Part shown: positions 1 to 17,898 of the stretch, piece by piece
How the letters are laid out: every line of letters starts with the position of its first letter
Position numbering within the stretch: position 1 is the stretch's first letter
From: Cunninghamella blakesleeana
Taxonomy: Eukaryota; Mucoromycota; Mucoromycetes; Mucorales; Cunninghamellaceae
NCBI GenBank assembly: GCA_017871115.1
Contig: JAFCIZ010000005.1
Location: forward strand, 4,395,501 to 4,459,500
Direction of reading: 5' to 3'
DNA length: 64,000 nt
The notes under the pieces: model-generated
Databases searched by the model: none
Seen by the model: only the letters and a program-made list of their open reading frames with translations
What the model was told of the DNA's origin: nothing
Program-made: the position numbers and the translations under genes

Positions 1-2200
1 ATACACCAGGTGATCCTTTAGTTAATGTAGCTGAATGGAATTCTGTGTCTACGCCATTACCACCAGCTTCTACACCAACAATACGTACAGTAGGATCATT
101 GACAAATGGATAAAACATACCAATAGAATTGGATCCACCTCCTACACAAGCAACTACAGCATCAGGTAATTTGCCAGCTTTTTCTTGTAATTGGCGCTTA
201 GTTTCTTGACCAATCACTGACTGGAATTCTCTAACAATCATAGGGAAAGGATGAGGTCCAATAGCAGAGCCAACTAAATAATGAGTAGTAGAGACATTGG
301 TAACCCAATCACGCATAGCTTCATTAATAGCATCTTTAAGGGTACGTGAACCAGCACAAACAGGGACTACAGTGGCGCCAAGCATACGCATACGGAATAC
401 ATTTAAGGCTTGACGACGACAATCTTCTTCACCCATATAAACAATGCATTCTAATCCAAACTTAGCACATACTGTGGCTGTAGCAACACCATGTTGACCA
501 GCGCCTGTTTCTGCGATAATACGCTTTTTACCTAATCGTTTGGCTAATAAAATTTGACCGACAGCATTGTTGATTTTATGAGAGCCAGTGTGATTTAAGT
601 CTTCACGCTTTAACCAAATACGAGCACCACCAGCATCTTCTGTTAAACGATTGGCAAATTGAAGTTGAGAAGGACGAGAGATATAATCATAATAAGATTC
701 AAATTCTTTTCTAAATTCAGGATCATTCTTGCAATCAATAAAGACTCTTTCCAATTGTGACAAACAGTCCACTAAAGCTTCAGGAACATAAGCACCACCG
801 AAGTCACCAAATCTAGTTTCTAAATCATAAAAGTTTCTTACAATAGGATCGGCTTTTTGTTCTTGTTGTTCCACTACAACACCTTGGCTAACAGCATCTG
901 TTAATTCAGGAGCAGCAACGGATCCAGTAGTAGTTGAAACAGTAGGTACTTGACGACCAGTGACTTCAGAGGCATATTGCTCTACCACTTGAGCAACATT
1001 AGTATTTCCAGAAGATAAAGATTCACGAATTAAATTGATGATACGTGATCCGATCACAACACCTTCAGCATGAGCACCAACTTGGAGAAAGTGTTCACGA
1101 GTAGAAACACCGAATCCAACTGCTAAATTAACATCAGTATATTTTTTAATACGAGCAATCATATTTGGTAATTCTTCATTAACAGTCTTTTGTTCACCAG
1201 TAACACCCATACGAGAAACTACGTAAATGAAAGAGTCAGCTACTTGAGCAAGTAAGGCCATACGTTTTTCAGTTGTAGTAGGAGCAATTAAAGGTACAAA
1301 GGATAATCCATATTGAATACATTTACTACGGAAGCTGTGGGATTCTTCAGGAGGGAGATCAACTAAAATATAACCGTGAACACCAGCTTCTTTACAATCA
1401 CGTACAAGTTTTTCTTCTCCATAAGCCAATACAGGATTATAATAACCCATGAAGACGATTGGAACTGTTAATCCTTTTTTACGAGCATCACGTACCATTT
1501 GAAGGCACATAGTAATATCTGTTCCATGCTTTAATGATTCCTATTAAATAAAAATAATAAAAATAAAAATAAAAATGATAGATATATGTCAGTTTTCTGT
1601 GTAACTTTCTTCATGACTCACTTCAACCCTTATTTATCTTTTATTGGTTTAACCTTAACAGATACAAAGCACTGATACCTTTTTATTATTATTATTATTA
1701 TATATGTATACAATAATAAATATAATAATAGGATAGTATAATTATATCAACTTACAGTATTAGCATATTGAATGACTGGACCATCAGCTAAGGGATCGGT
1801 GAAAGGGATACCTATTTTATAATTACAAAAAAGTAATAAAATAAAAAAAATTGGTTAGTTTTTATTTTTACGCGTTTACTTTGATAGTTTTAGTCTTAAT
1901 ATTATATTATCACCATTTTTTTTTTTTTTTTACCTAATTCAATAACATCGGCACCACCTTTTTGTAAACTTAATAAGATATCAACAGTATGGTTAGGGGT
2001 AGGATAACCAGCAGTTATAAAAGTAACAAAAGCAGGACGGTCTATGGTAATATGTTTTAAAAAACAGAAATAAATAGGTATATATACGTTAATATGTATT
2101 TTATTATATATTATATTTAATACTCAGGCAATAAACATATATTATTATTATTACTTTGTTTTTTAGCATCAGCGAATACTTGACGAAGTTGAGAAGACAT
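1..2200 (-). CDS. TRP5: Bifunctional tryptophan synthase (alpha-beta fusion), 3' end cut by window start
   Basis: Last step of tryptophan synthesis: the alpha half splits indole-glycerol phosphate to indole and glyceraldehyde-3-phosphate, and the PLP-dependent beta half condenses indole with serine. Exons read on the minus strand are 2155-2200, 1934-2041, 1756-1811 and 1540 down to the window edge. The spliced start reads [20 protein letters not shown]. The alpha catalytic Glu (GGADVIELG) and Asp (FTDPLADGP) are both present. The beta half begins near 900 and carries the PLP lysine in GSHKINN (about 571-590). The window ends inside the beta domain near [12 protein letters not shown], so the C-terminus is missing. 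All three introns lie in the first 660 bp and the remaining 1540 bp are uninterrupted. The alpha-beta fusion is the usual fungal arrangement. A Gcn4-type TGAGTCA lies 173 bp upstream of the ATG. Confidence 0.95.
1614..1620. promoter_or_regulatory. Second TGACTCA, inside TRP5 intron 3
   Basis: An exact TGACTCA lies in the intron between 1541 and 1755 of the tryptophan synthase gene. It matches the same bZIP consensus as the promoter copy at 2373. It may be chance, or an intronic enhancer-like site. Confidence 0.25.
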
Positions 2201-2899
2201 TATATTAAATATATTCTTTTTTAAAAAAAAATTAAAAGTGAAGAAGAAAAAAAGCGAAAAAAAAGGAAAGAAATTTATTTTATAATCCGACTGAGTTTTA
2301 AAAGATAATCGCTTATTTCCTTTAAATCCTGGTTTAAATCCTGAGGCCGATTTTATTATATTGGTTCTAATATGAGTCAACTCAACTTAATATATATATA
2401 TACATATATATCACAACCAATATGACAACTATCAAAAATATTACCATATATGTAAATAATATCCTTTATTTTATAAAAATGAAAATAAAATAAACAGATA
2501 CTTTATATAATTACAATCATTTGTATTTTTTTATCAGCACTGAACTGGTAAAAAAAGAATAACCTTTAAATGGCATTTGCATGCGTTATTAATTGGACAA
2601 AGATACATACGTATGCACTATTTATTTATTTTCTTTCCATTCCAGTGATTTACATATATGCTTTTAAAATAATTTGATATAAAATAAACGATAGATTGAA
2701 AAAAAAAAAAAAAATAACTATCATCCAAAACATTTATTACTATTTCTTTTTTTTATTAAAATAATAATAGTAATAATAAATAATATGAAGCCATTTTAAC
2801 TAATAACCTCTTACCACATACTCATTTTATTTATTTTAAATTATTTTTTATAATACATATATTTGAGATTGAAGATAATTATTTTCTTTTTTCTTTTTT
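2201..2899. other. Intergenic region, TRP5 promoter and 3' side of the zinc-ribbon gene
   Basis: AT-rich gap between two minus-strand genes. It holds the TGAGTCA site, TA-rich stretches near 2390-2410 and a T-run running into an A-run at 2890-2907, just beyond the stop codon of the next gene. An open frame at 2117-2380 only overlaps exon 1 and intron 1 of TRP5 and is not a gene. Confidence 0.5.
2373..2379. promoter_or_regulatory. Gcn4/CPC1-type site TGAGTCA upstream of TRP5
   Basis: An exact TGAGTCA (palindromic bZIP site TGA[C/G]TCA) lies 173 bp upstream of the tryptophan synthase ATG. In fungi this is the binding site of the Gcn4/CPC1 general amino-acid control factor, and biosynthetic genes such as TRP5 are classic targets. 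The match is seen directly; regulation is inferred. Confidence 0.55.
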
Positions 2900-3544
2900 T
2901 TAAAAAAATGTTGACAAAGATTGATCTAGTTTTACAATATTTAAATCCAGGTTGTTATTAGTATCAGTACTATTGAGATTACTATTTTTAGAGGTGTCAG
3001 AGAAATCAAGTATGGATGGGAATAGAGAAGGTAAAATAGGGTGAAAATGCTCAGTCGAAGGAAGAACCGGTATCAAGGCATCAATAGTACTATTATTTGA
3101 AAATGATTTTTTTGGAGTAGCCAATTTTCTTAAAATAATATGCCAAGTATATTCTTTTAAACGCTCACTTATTTTATCACCAAAAAATTTATCGTTGGGA
3201 ATAAAAAACGAAGGCTTGCTATTAATATTTTCTTGTTGGATAAAGGAGACATACTGTTGAGCTGGACAACCTAATATTGTTTCAGTGGCTTCATTATACA
3301 TGACATAGTTATCATTGGTCCTTGTGGCTGGGTTGTATATTTTTAATTGAAGATTATACATAGGCGTTGTGTTGGACTTTATATGAAGCTGGCAATCAGG
3401 ACAATAATATTGATTAAGATAACTATAAGGCCGTTTTCGATTTTGTTGAGTTATTATTATTTTTCCGTTGCATTCCCTACATTTATGAAATATCATATAG
3501 TGCGTATTGGCTGTAATAATTTTTGCATTATATATTATACTCAT
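2900..3544 (-). CDS. Small protein with RPA70 C-terminal-like zinc-ribbon OB fold
   Basis: About 214 residues, read without introns from ATG 3544. Residues 3-100 resemble DNA-binding domain C of the large subunit of replication protein A. They begin with a strand (YNAKIITANTHYMIF), then the zinc ribbon CRECNGK and YYCPDCQ (Cys 22, 25, 48 and 51), then strands ending in MYNEATETILG, which corresponds to the RPA 'F-NE-A--LLG' segment. The rest (about 130-214) is polar and Ser/Asn-rich with no recognised domain. There are no N-terminal OB folds, so this is not full-length RPA1. It could be a telomere, meiosis or repair OB protein (RPA-like or shieldin-like), a diverged transposon-type RPA fragment, or a duplicate. 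The frame is open up to an ATG at 3709, but that extra stretch is TA-repeat-like and looks like leader. The family call is from pattern only. Confidence 0.6.
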   Translation of the reverse strand: MSIIYNAKIITANTHYMIFHKCRECNGKIIITQQNRKRPYSYLNQYYCPDCQLHIKSNTTPMYNLQLKIYNPATRTNDNYVMYNEATETILGCPAQQYVSFIQQENINSKPSFFIPNDKFFGDKISERLKEYTWHIILRKLATPKKSFSNNSTIDALIPVLPSTEHFHPILPSLFPSILDFSDTSKNSNLNSTDTNNNLDLNIVKLDQSLSTFF

Positions 3545-4292
3545 ATATATATATATGTATATATATAAATAATAGGAAAAGTGAAAAATAAAAAGAACAT
3601 TGGAAAAAAAATTGGCAAACGTTAAGAATCCGTTTCGGTCGGTGGCTGAATTTTTTTTCCTTTGCTGTATATATGCTGTAATGAATAAGAGCGATGCTTC
3701 TTCAACCAATATTGGATTAAGTCATCTTTACACACTATCATTATCAAGATCATTTATTAAAAAAGAGAAATAGCAGTTATTTCATTAAAAAAAGCATGCT
3801 TACATATGTTAATCACTAAATATTTTTTATGGATTAATAAATAAAAGTAAAATTATTAGTAAATAACTTTATAACCTAGCGGTATCATGATTTGTGATAC
3901 GTATATTGCAGCTACTAATGTATTAACAGTAAAAGATTTCAAATTATACAATTTATTTTTTATTTATGGAGTAGATAATAAAAGTGCTTTTACTTTTTAG
4001 CATGGTATAAATATATTAAAAGTCGCTCTAATTTTTTGTCCTAACTCTCTAATAACGGCTCATAAAAATTTAAATAGCGACACAATTTTTAGCCTTCAAA
4101 ATAAAATATTTTTTTATTAAATTTTTTTTTTAATTTACTTATGTATTTTTTGCAATTATTTAAACTATATTTTTCTATACAATCAATACATTATGTTTTA
4201 TTTATTTACAATTACAAGAACTATCGATCAACGCATAGTCTTGAAAGAAATAGTAACCAATTTGATTTAAATCGAGTTTGAAAAGATAAGCT
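3545..4292. other. Intergenic region between the zinc-ribbon gene and the AVT transporter
   Basis: AT-rich gap serving as the upstream region of the minus-strand zinc-ribbon gene and the 3' flank of the transporter. A TA repeat at 3545-3566 sits directly before the chosen start codon. I see no further coding signal. Confidence 0.4.
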
Positions 4293-5734
4293 TTACAAAG
4301 AACATGTATGCATTTCTTCAGAAGAGGCTGGAGCAACAGGGGCAGGATGAACCCATGAATTAATGTTAATATAAACTATAAAGAGAAATGAAAAAATATA
4401 TTAATATTATTATTATTGGTATTGCTGTTATTAATGTTTTTTATTACTGCTATTATTATAATATAAAGCTTACGTGTATAAACCATGACAGCAACACCCC
4501 AAATGAATAAAACAACATCTAAGGCTTTATGGACCTTTGACTTTGTAATTTTATAATGAAGGATAGCAGGGAAAATGAAACATAAAGGTGAAGCAGCTAC
4601 AGAACCTACTAAAGCAACAAACTTATCCAAACCATCGGCGCCTACACCAAAACTAACAGCGGCACAAACAATAGCTACCATAGATCTTGAAAAGTTTTTA
4701 AGCCATTTCCATTTTTGACTCACTTGACCACGATGATTGGGTTTATAGAGCCCCTTTTCAATAATAACAAGAGCAGGATAAAGCATAAAGGGTGAGGTGA
4801 AAATCATGGCAATAGCATATAATAATTGAACAGTGATAGATAAAGGTTCTGTTGGTAAATTAGCAACAATACTAGGCTTGATTTGATCACCATAGGCAAC
4901 ATAACCAATTGTACCAATCAAAGTAAAGACAACTGTGCAAATCACCATATTAATAGTCAATACTCTTTTAAACTTGCGAGAGTCCTTCATACCTTCAATA
5001 ATAGGTACAACCATCCCTATACCTTCAAATGAAAAGATACATGTACCAATAGTTAAAGCGAATGTATTACTATTCACCATATTGATATTTTGACCTGGGC
5101 CATGTTGATGGATTTGGCTACCAGTATAATAGAGAACACAGATTAAACCAAACATAATGAAAATATCGGCAAGGATAGCAAAGTAACCAAGTCGGCCAAT
5201 TTTACGTACCCAACAAAGCGGAATAACAATGATTAAAATAATCCAAATGAAGTATTTTGATGCAAAAGGAGAATGACAGTCTGATAAAGCATTAATCACT
5301 AATCCAATATTTTCAGAAATGAAAATAAAATAAGCCGCAACAAAACCCATTTGAGAAAGACATAAGAAAAATTGAATACAATATTTGACCCATTTATTGA
5401 TTAAGGTTTCTGCAACATGGCCATATGTACCACCAACACTTAATTGAGCATCAACAAGACGTTGGAAAGAGAAAAGACAAATGAGTGCCACCACTACCAT
5501 CAGTACAATAGATAAAATTAATCCACCATTATAAAAGGCCTTAGGAAGGAATAATACACCAGTACCTATGAATGCTTTTAATAACATGAATAATGCTTTT
5601 CCCGGTGACGCTGTACCTTCTGGTACATGCTCAATTTGGACTTCGCTTAATGATTTTTCATAATTTGATGTGGGATAATCTTCAGTGTGATATTGAGTTG
5701 TATATTTTTGTTCAATATCTTTGCCTTGTATCAT
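4293..5734 (-). CDS. Vacuolar amino-acid transporter of the AVT3/AVT4 (SLC36-like) family
   Basis: Amino acid/auxin permease family member, likely exporting amino acids from the vacuole. Two exons: 4474-5734 and 4293-4375. Joining donor CAC|GTAAGC to acceptor TATAG|TTTATA continues the frame for 27 more residues to a clean stop, giving 447 residues. The N-terminal tail of about 40 polar residues is followed by the family's first helix (ALFMLLKAFIGTGVLFLPKA), and I count about eleven hydrophobic segments in all. The segment FEGIGMVVPIIEGMKD (about residue 230) is characteristic of PAT/AVT3-type carriers. The N-terminal tail is short compared with yeast Avt3 and Avt4. The exact substrate cannot be told from sequence. 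A CCAAT box lies about 240 bp upstream. Confidence 0.88.
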
Positions 5735-6400
5735 TATTAATTATTAATATTATTATTACTATTTATTATTTATTTCTTAATTTGATTGTTTATTTATATA
5801 TAATAATTTTATTATTTATATTTATAAAAAAAAAAAAATGGTAAATAAAAATTATTGATATTATTATTTTGAAATAAACAATAAAAAAAATTTAGTGGAA
5901 AAAGAAGAAAAAAAAAAAACAGTGGAGGATCAAAAAAATTTATATCTTTTTTGATAATCTCCGCCATATTATATGATTGGTTTACATCCGTTTTTCTTGA
6001 CATTGAGGGACAAGAGTCGTGAGAACGTTTTTTCTTTATATATCTATTATGACATAAATAATACTTTTTTAAAATTAAACACAAAACTTAATCTTTTTAG
6101 AATATTTTATTAATAGAAAATATATATTAATTTATATAATTTTTGTATTTACTTCGATAAGCTCTAAACCTTAAAACGTAAAAAGTAAAAAATTAGTCAT
6201 ACTATCTTGAAAAGATAAAACTTATCATTATAGATAGATAGATAAAATAATAGAAAAAAGAATCTTTTATCTAGCACAATTTTTTTATATAAAAAATCCG
6301 TTTAATGGACAAAAATGTAAAAAATTAAATCCCCGGTTTTAATTTTTGGATTTTAACTACCGTCTGGTGATATTTTTTTTTTTCCCTCTCCCTTCCCGCT
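5735..6400. promoter_or_regulatory. Divergent promoter region between the AVT transporter and MLH3
   Basis: A 666-bp region with the transporter leaving left and MLH3 leaving right. ATTGG at 5976-5980 (CCAAT read toward the transporter) lies in the sequence TGATTGGTTT, close to the CCAAT-binding-complex consensus. The MLH3 ATG is preceded by a T-run and then a CT-rich leader (6370-6400), a typical fungal core-promoter feature. The open frame at 5812-6084 on the minus strand is low-complexity and not supported. Confidence 0.45.
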
Positions 6401-8505
6401 ATGTTTAATCTAGCTCATATTGACCAACAAGCGGTAAAATTATTAAGAGCGTAAGAACTATCATGAAGTTATATAAATATTCTATTTTTTTTCCTTTATA
6501 TTATCTATTCAGCTTGTATTCATATATATTATTTATTTACTTTTAGTTCTGTGGTAATCACAACCCTAGAACAATGTTTAGAAGAATTAATAAAAAATGG
6601 TACAAAATGAATGAAATAAAACAATATCAATAATAATGATAAAACCCATACTTATTTTACCTATTGTTCTTTATTTAGCTCTTGACGCAAAAGCTACAAA
6701 TATCGATATAAAAGTGGATATAGAAAAAACTATGATACAAGTATGTGATAATGGTGTTGGTATTCCTTTGGATCATCTTTTACAAATTGCACAAGCCCAT
6801 GGTAAGCAATAATATACGCCTATTTATTATAAAACAATAAACACTTGGTAAACACTCATATGTTTATTCATACATTTTCCTCTATTTTATGCACCATTAT
6901 AATAGTAACTTCAAAATGCCATACTATCAAAGATCTATATGAAACAAAAACATTTGGGTATCGTGGCGAAGGTACCGAGCTTTTACTATTTTTGTTATTA
7001 TGATTAATATTATTAATTAATTTTACTGTATACTAAATATGTAACTATTTCTATATTTTATTGTCTATTATTTATTAGTTTTAGCGGCTCTGGCAAACAT
7101 GTCAATATTACAAATCACATCAAAATATCAAGATTCTGCAGAAACACATACAGCGATATGGAAGGTAAACTTTATATTATTTATTATTTTTAAAGATATA
7201 AAAAGACAAAAAAATTTTTTTACCATACATATCGGTGGATATTTTTTTATCTAATCAAAATGACATTTATTCTATAAATAGGATGGCTGTTTGATTGAAC
7301 ATTCTATTATTCAAGGAAAACAAAAATCAGGTACTATTGTAACTATTCCATCGTTATTTTGCAAAGTGCGTAAAAAAAAAAAAAATGAAAGTGAGAAACA
7401 GAAAATGGAAAATAGAAAAAAATATGCTGTTATGGTGAAAGGTTTTTAATTTATATTATCTTTTATTTTTCATGATTAAGTATCCTGTTCGACGGAAATA
7501 TAATAATACCAGTTTAGATTCTCTGAAATATACAATCATCCTTTTTGCTTTAATTTTTCCCCAAGTCAGTTTTAATTTGATTAACTCTGCACGTAACATG
7601 ATCATCCTAACCACCAAAAAGGTACATACATATTTTTTTTTTAAAAAAAAGGTGATGTCTATAAAACATAAACTAAATTATCTATTTCTAGTGCTCAACA
7701 AGTTTAGAAATATTCCAACAAATATTTGGTGATCGTTTTTCTCATGTGAGTTTTTCTTTTATTTCTTTGTTTTCCATTTTTTTAATGGCTATCTTTTTTT
7801 TTTGATACTCATTCTATTCCACCTTTGCTTTACTATAATAGGAAATCAAGGCACATAGTATTCATGAGAAACAGTTTGAAATACAAGGTTATTTTGGAAA
7901 CAGGGTACCAACAAAAGTAAGCGCCGTCTTAATACCACATAAAGAAAAGGGTTCGGATTTACATTTTAGGGATCGGAATTTTTCTGACTATATAAGTATT
8001 ATTTTTAGGTTCATCAATATATTTGTAAGTTACCTTATACATAATAATAATATATATATGTACATTTTAAAAAAAAATAGACTCGTTTTATTAACTCTAA
8101 ATTATTTAAATTAGATATCAATAACCACTATATATCACCAAATCATAACCTATACAAGTTAGTTTCATCTACACTAAATAATTATTCGGTAATTCTTTTT
8201 AAAAAAAATAAAGTGATAATAGAAGTATAGAATAAAAAAAAGGAAAAATATTGTGGAGTAAATATGATTTACTATGTTTTAGGTAAAAACTGATGCCCAA
8301 ATTAGAAAAGGAAAAGGTATTGTAAAAAAAAAAAAAAAATAACCCCAGGTACCCCAGCTTTTTAAACAAACTTTTTGTTTCATTTTTTTTTTTTTTTTTT
8401 TTTTACAGATCACCTTATTTTCTTGATTAGCATCACTTGGGAGACATGTAGTAGCTATGAACTAAGTTATTTAGAAGAAAATGAGGTAAATACTACGCAC
8501 ACATA

Positions 8506-8546
<41 letters not shown>

Positions 8547-10059
8547 TTAAATATCTTTATATTATGTAATTAATTATTTACAATTTTGGTTTATTTTATT
8601 TATTTTTTTATTTATTTTTAAATAGGCCTATCCAATTTTAGAAGATACATTAAGAAGACTTATTATGAGGTATTTATATGTAGCTGATGGTGTACAACAG
8701 CCTAGGGAACTTTCAGCACAAGTAATAAAGAAACAACGACAATTAAAAAAATCAGATAGTTTTATTAAACATCTGGAATCATCAAGTAATTTAACAGCAA
8801 ATACCCTATCTTCTATTGATCAAAATAATCAAGTGTAAGCAATAAAGTAAAATAACATCTGATAAAGGTTTTTTTTTTTTTGTTATCGATCTATATTAAT
8901 TGATTTTTTTTTCTCATGAATTTTTTTTTAGGATAAATGAATATACGCCAGGCATGATTGACCATCCACATTTATTAAGACGAAGTACAACATCTGGAGA
9001 ATCTGTGTTACCTACAATGACTTCATTATCAACACCAACATCATCACCAACCCCACCATCGGCAATCAGTAGTAATGTCGGATTTCATATACCTAATAAA
9101 TTACAAAGACAAGATTTAATTCCAGCAAAAATAATTGGTCAAGTGGATTGTAAATGGATAGCTTGTTTAACCAACCAGTATATAGTATTAATAGATCAAC
9201 ATGCAGCAGATGAGCGGATTAAATTAGAAAATATGCTAGATAGTACTTTAGATATTCGGTTTTTGGAACCAAATATATACATCAATGTTACAAAACAAGA
9301 AATGGAATTAGCAATGAAATATCAATCTGTATTGCGTCGTTGGGGAATCCATGTAGAAATGTCTGAACCATCAAAAACTAATCATCAGCGTTGGCAACGT
9401 CAAATATCACCTCATTTTATTAAAACAACTTCACCTCATTTTATAGCAGATAATAATAGTAAAACCTCTTTGCTTCGTGTCACTAGATTACCTCACCTCA
9501 TAATAGATAGGTGCACAATGTTTCCAAACATTATCAGCCATATTATTTGTGATTATTTACATGCATTGGCCTCTAATACTTTATCAACGTCCTCTTGTCC
9601 TCCCGGAATCATTGAAATTTTGAAATCATTAGCCTGTCGAAGTACGTGAGCCTATTATTAAAAAAAAATCTGAAAAGAGGAAATATAAGTAAAAATACAA
9701 AAGTGCAAAAGACTGAAATCAATAATATTTATAATGCTACTTATTTTATTTTTATTTCGAAATTAGATGCCATTATGTTTAATGACCCTTTAACTTTAAA
9801 ACAATGTACACAGTTGATACATCTATTATCTAAAACACGTTTTCCATTTCAATGTGCTCATGGCAGGTAAGAAAATAACTATCTCTTTATATTTTTATAT
9901 AATATTGATGTTTTGTGTATTTTTTTTAATACAATTATTTCTATTCATTTATTTATGGTAAAAAATAGACCATCTATTGTTCCTTTAATATCACTTAACC
10001 ACCTTCAGCAGAATAATAGAAAACGCACTATCCATTGGAAGAATTTAGATAAATTATGA
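6401..10059 (+). CDS. MLH3: DNA mismatch-repair / meiotic endonuclease subunit MLH3
   Basis: MutL homologue that pairs with MLH1 in meiotic crossover formation and mismatch repair in the nucleus. I can chain about 17 exons (6401-6450, 6547-6599, 6679-6801, 6906-6971, 7079-7164, 7282-7365, 7481-7621, ... 8931-9641, 9767-9866, 9969-10059) to about 690 residues, close to yeast Mlh3. GHKL ATPase motifs are in order: LEELIKNALDAKA, CDNGVGIPL, VTSKCHTIKDL (MLH3-like rather than PMS1-like) and FGYRGEVLAALANM, then YPVRRK. The C-terminal part has the metal-binding endonuclease motif DQHAADERIKLE (about 9199-9234), ACRNAIMFND and FPFQCAHGRPSIVPL, which are diagnostic of MLH3. The linker is short and Ser/Thr/Pro-rich. 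Both catalytic halves look intact. Internal exon edges in 8035-8410 are less certain. Confidence 0.92.
8511..8545. repeat. (AT)n microsatellite in an MLH3 intron
   Basis: Uninterrupted AT dinucleotide repeat in the intron following the LEENE exon of MLH3. Similar AT runs occur in several other introns of this window. Confidence 0.85.
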
Positions 10060-10699
10060 AAAACGTGTTATACTTTAAAGCAAGTATAGATGTATAAGTA
10101 TAAAGAATGTAAGGTATATTTTTTTTAATAAGCGTTTTAAAATTAATTTTATTAAAATCAAAAAAACAATAAAATAATTAAATTTGTAAATATAAAATTA
10201 AATGATGAGCTATGATATCAAAAATAAAAAATAAAGCCATTATTTATATTTTTGATCAGCTATAATTAAAATATTGGTGCTCTTAAGTTTTTAATGCTTT
10301 GCATGAAAACAGCGGGAATTGAATTACTAAAGGTATCTTGGGCAAAAGTTGTAGATTATTTAGATCATGTTTTTACAGCTTATAAATACAAGTATTTATT
10401 GTTTTTTATTTTTTTAATAAGGTTTTATTTTATTTTAATTTTTACAAACGATGGGTTTATTATTATAACAATGAGAATAGAAGAAAAATAAAATAAATGG
10501 TTCATATAATGTATTCAGCTTTATTATGCTCAGAATTACTGGTGACTGGTTTCTAAATGATTCAAATTTTAAAAAAAAAATTTCAGTGCCTCAATTTTTT
10601 TTTTCTTTTATCTAGCTTTTTTTTTTTATAAAAAAAATAAATTAAAAATCATAGCAAATCAACCATTATATAATAATTGTTTTCTTCTTTTGACACAAT
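10060..10699. other. Intergenic region, MLH3 3' flank and RPC1 promoter
   Basis: AT-rich gap between two plus-strand genes. A 65-codon open frame at 10294-10491 starts with about 34 residues of protein-like composition and then becomes Phe/Ile/Tyr-rich. I see no recognisable domain and do not call it a gene. The last 150 bp are T-rich and lead to the RPC1 ATG. Confidence 0.4.
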
Positions 10700-16921
<6,222 letters not shown>

Positions 16922-17898
16922 AACGTCTCTTAGTTTACGTCCATTATTTTTTTATTTACTTTAATTTTTTCATAAAAAAAAAATGCTTTTCAATTTTTCA
17001 TCATCATCATATTAGTTTGTAAAATAATTCATCAAAATTCTTTATTTATAATAATAAAATTATATTCTTTACTTTTTTTTTTTGTTTTAGATAGTTTATT
17101 ATGCTCATGGTTGATAAAATAACAAATCTGTACGCATTTAGGAATAAGTCCTATAAATTTACCTAGTATGATATGTACTAGAAAAATAAAAATATATCTT
17201 ACGTATACCTAATTTATACGTTAAATTATGCGAAACCAAGATTGATAATAAATAAATAACAGAAGTTAAATAGTTGAAAAGTTTTTTTGTACTATTTGCT
17301 CACAACATAATTTTTTGGTACCCATAAAAGGAAATATATATACTATTCTTTAGATTTTTTATACTGTGGATAGTTTTTTTATTTATTATAGTAAAATGAA
17401 TATTATATGTATACAAATACATATATTGTTGAATTAATAAAACAGATTTATATTGAGTTGTTCCCATTAATATTTTTTTTTTTAATATTTTGCTAGAAGT
17501 TTTATATGGAAAGGATTATTTTACTTTTATATTGACATTGCAATTAGTATTTATAATTGCTGGTCACTCATGTTAATTATTATCACTTTAATCATGGTTT
17601 AATAAGGTGTAATGGGGTTCCAGTAGTGAACTCTTCTTTATTACATCTTTATTATTAAATAAACAAATAATTATTTACCTTTTTTTAATGAAGTTTTTAA
17701 TAACATGACAAAAAAGTATGGATTAAAAAAATGGAAAAGAAAAATAGAAATGAGTTAAAAAATAAAAATAAAAATAATGAATAAATAAAATAGATGATTA
17801 GTATTTAGAAAAAGTAATAGAGTGGTATACATTTGATATAAGTGTTTATACAAAAAAAAATATTGGTGATCACCAACATGGTTTTTTTTTTTAAAAAA
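16922..17898. other. Intergenic region between convergent RPC1 and the AIG1-type gene
   Basis: A 977-bp convergent 3' region, strongly AT-rich, with T-runs near 17068 and 17471. It holds a perfect 14-bp palindrome at 17863-17876 and a T-run passing into an A-run at 17881-17897, directly beyond the AIG1-type stop codon. No coding signal. Confidence 0.5.
17863..17876. repeat. Perfect 14-bp palindrome beyond the AIG1-type stop codon
   Basis: TTGGTGATCACCAA equals its own reverse complement. It lies 23 bp past the stop codon of the minus-strand AIG1-type gene and is followed by a T/A-rich tract. It could be a dimer-binding site, a 3'-end signal or chance. Confidence 0.6.

Noticed and set aside
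10294..10491. 65-codon frame between MLH3 and RPC1
   Set aside because: The first 34 residues look protein-like, but the rest is Phe/Ile-rich, no splice partner was found and the gap is short and T-rich. Not enough to call a gene.
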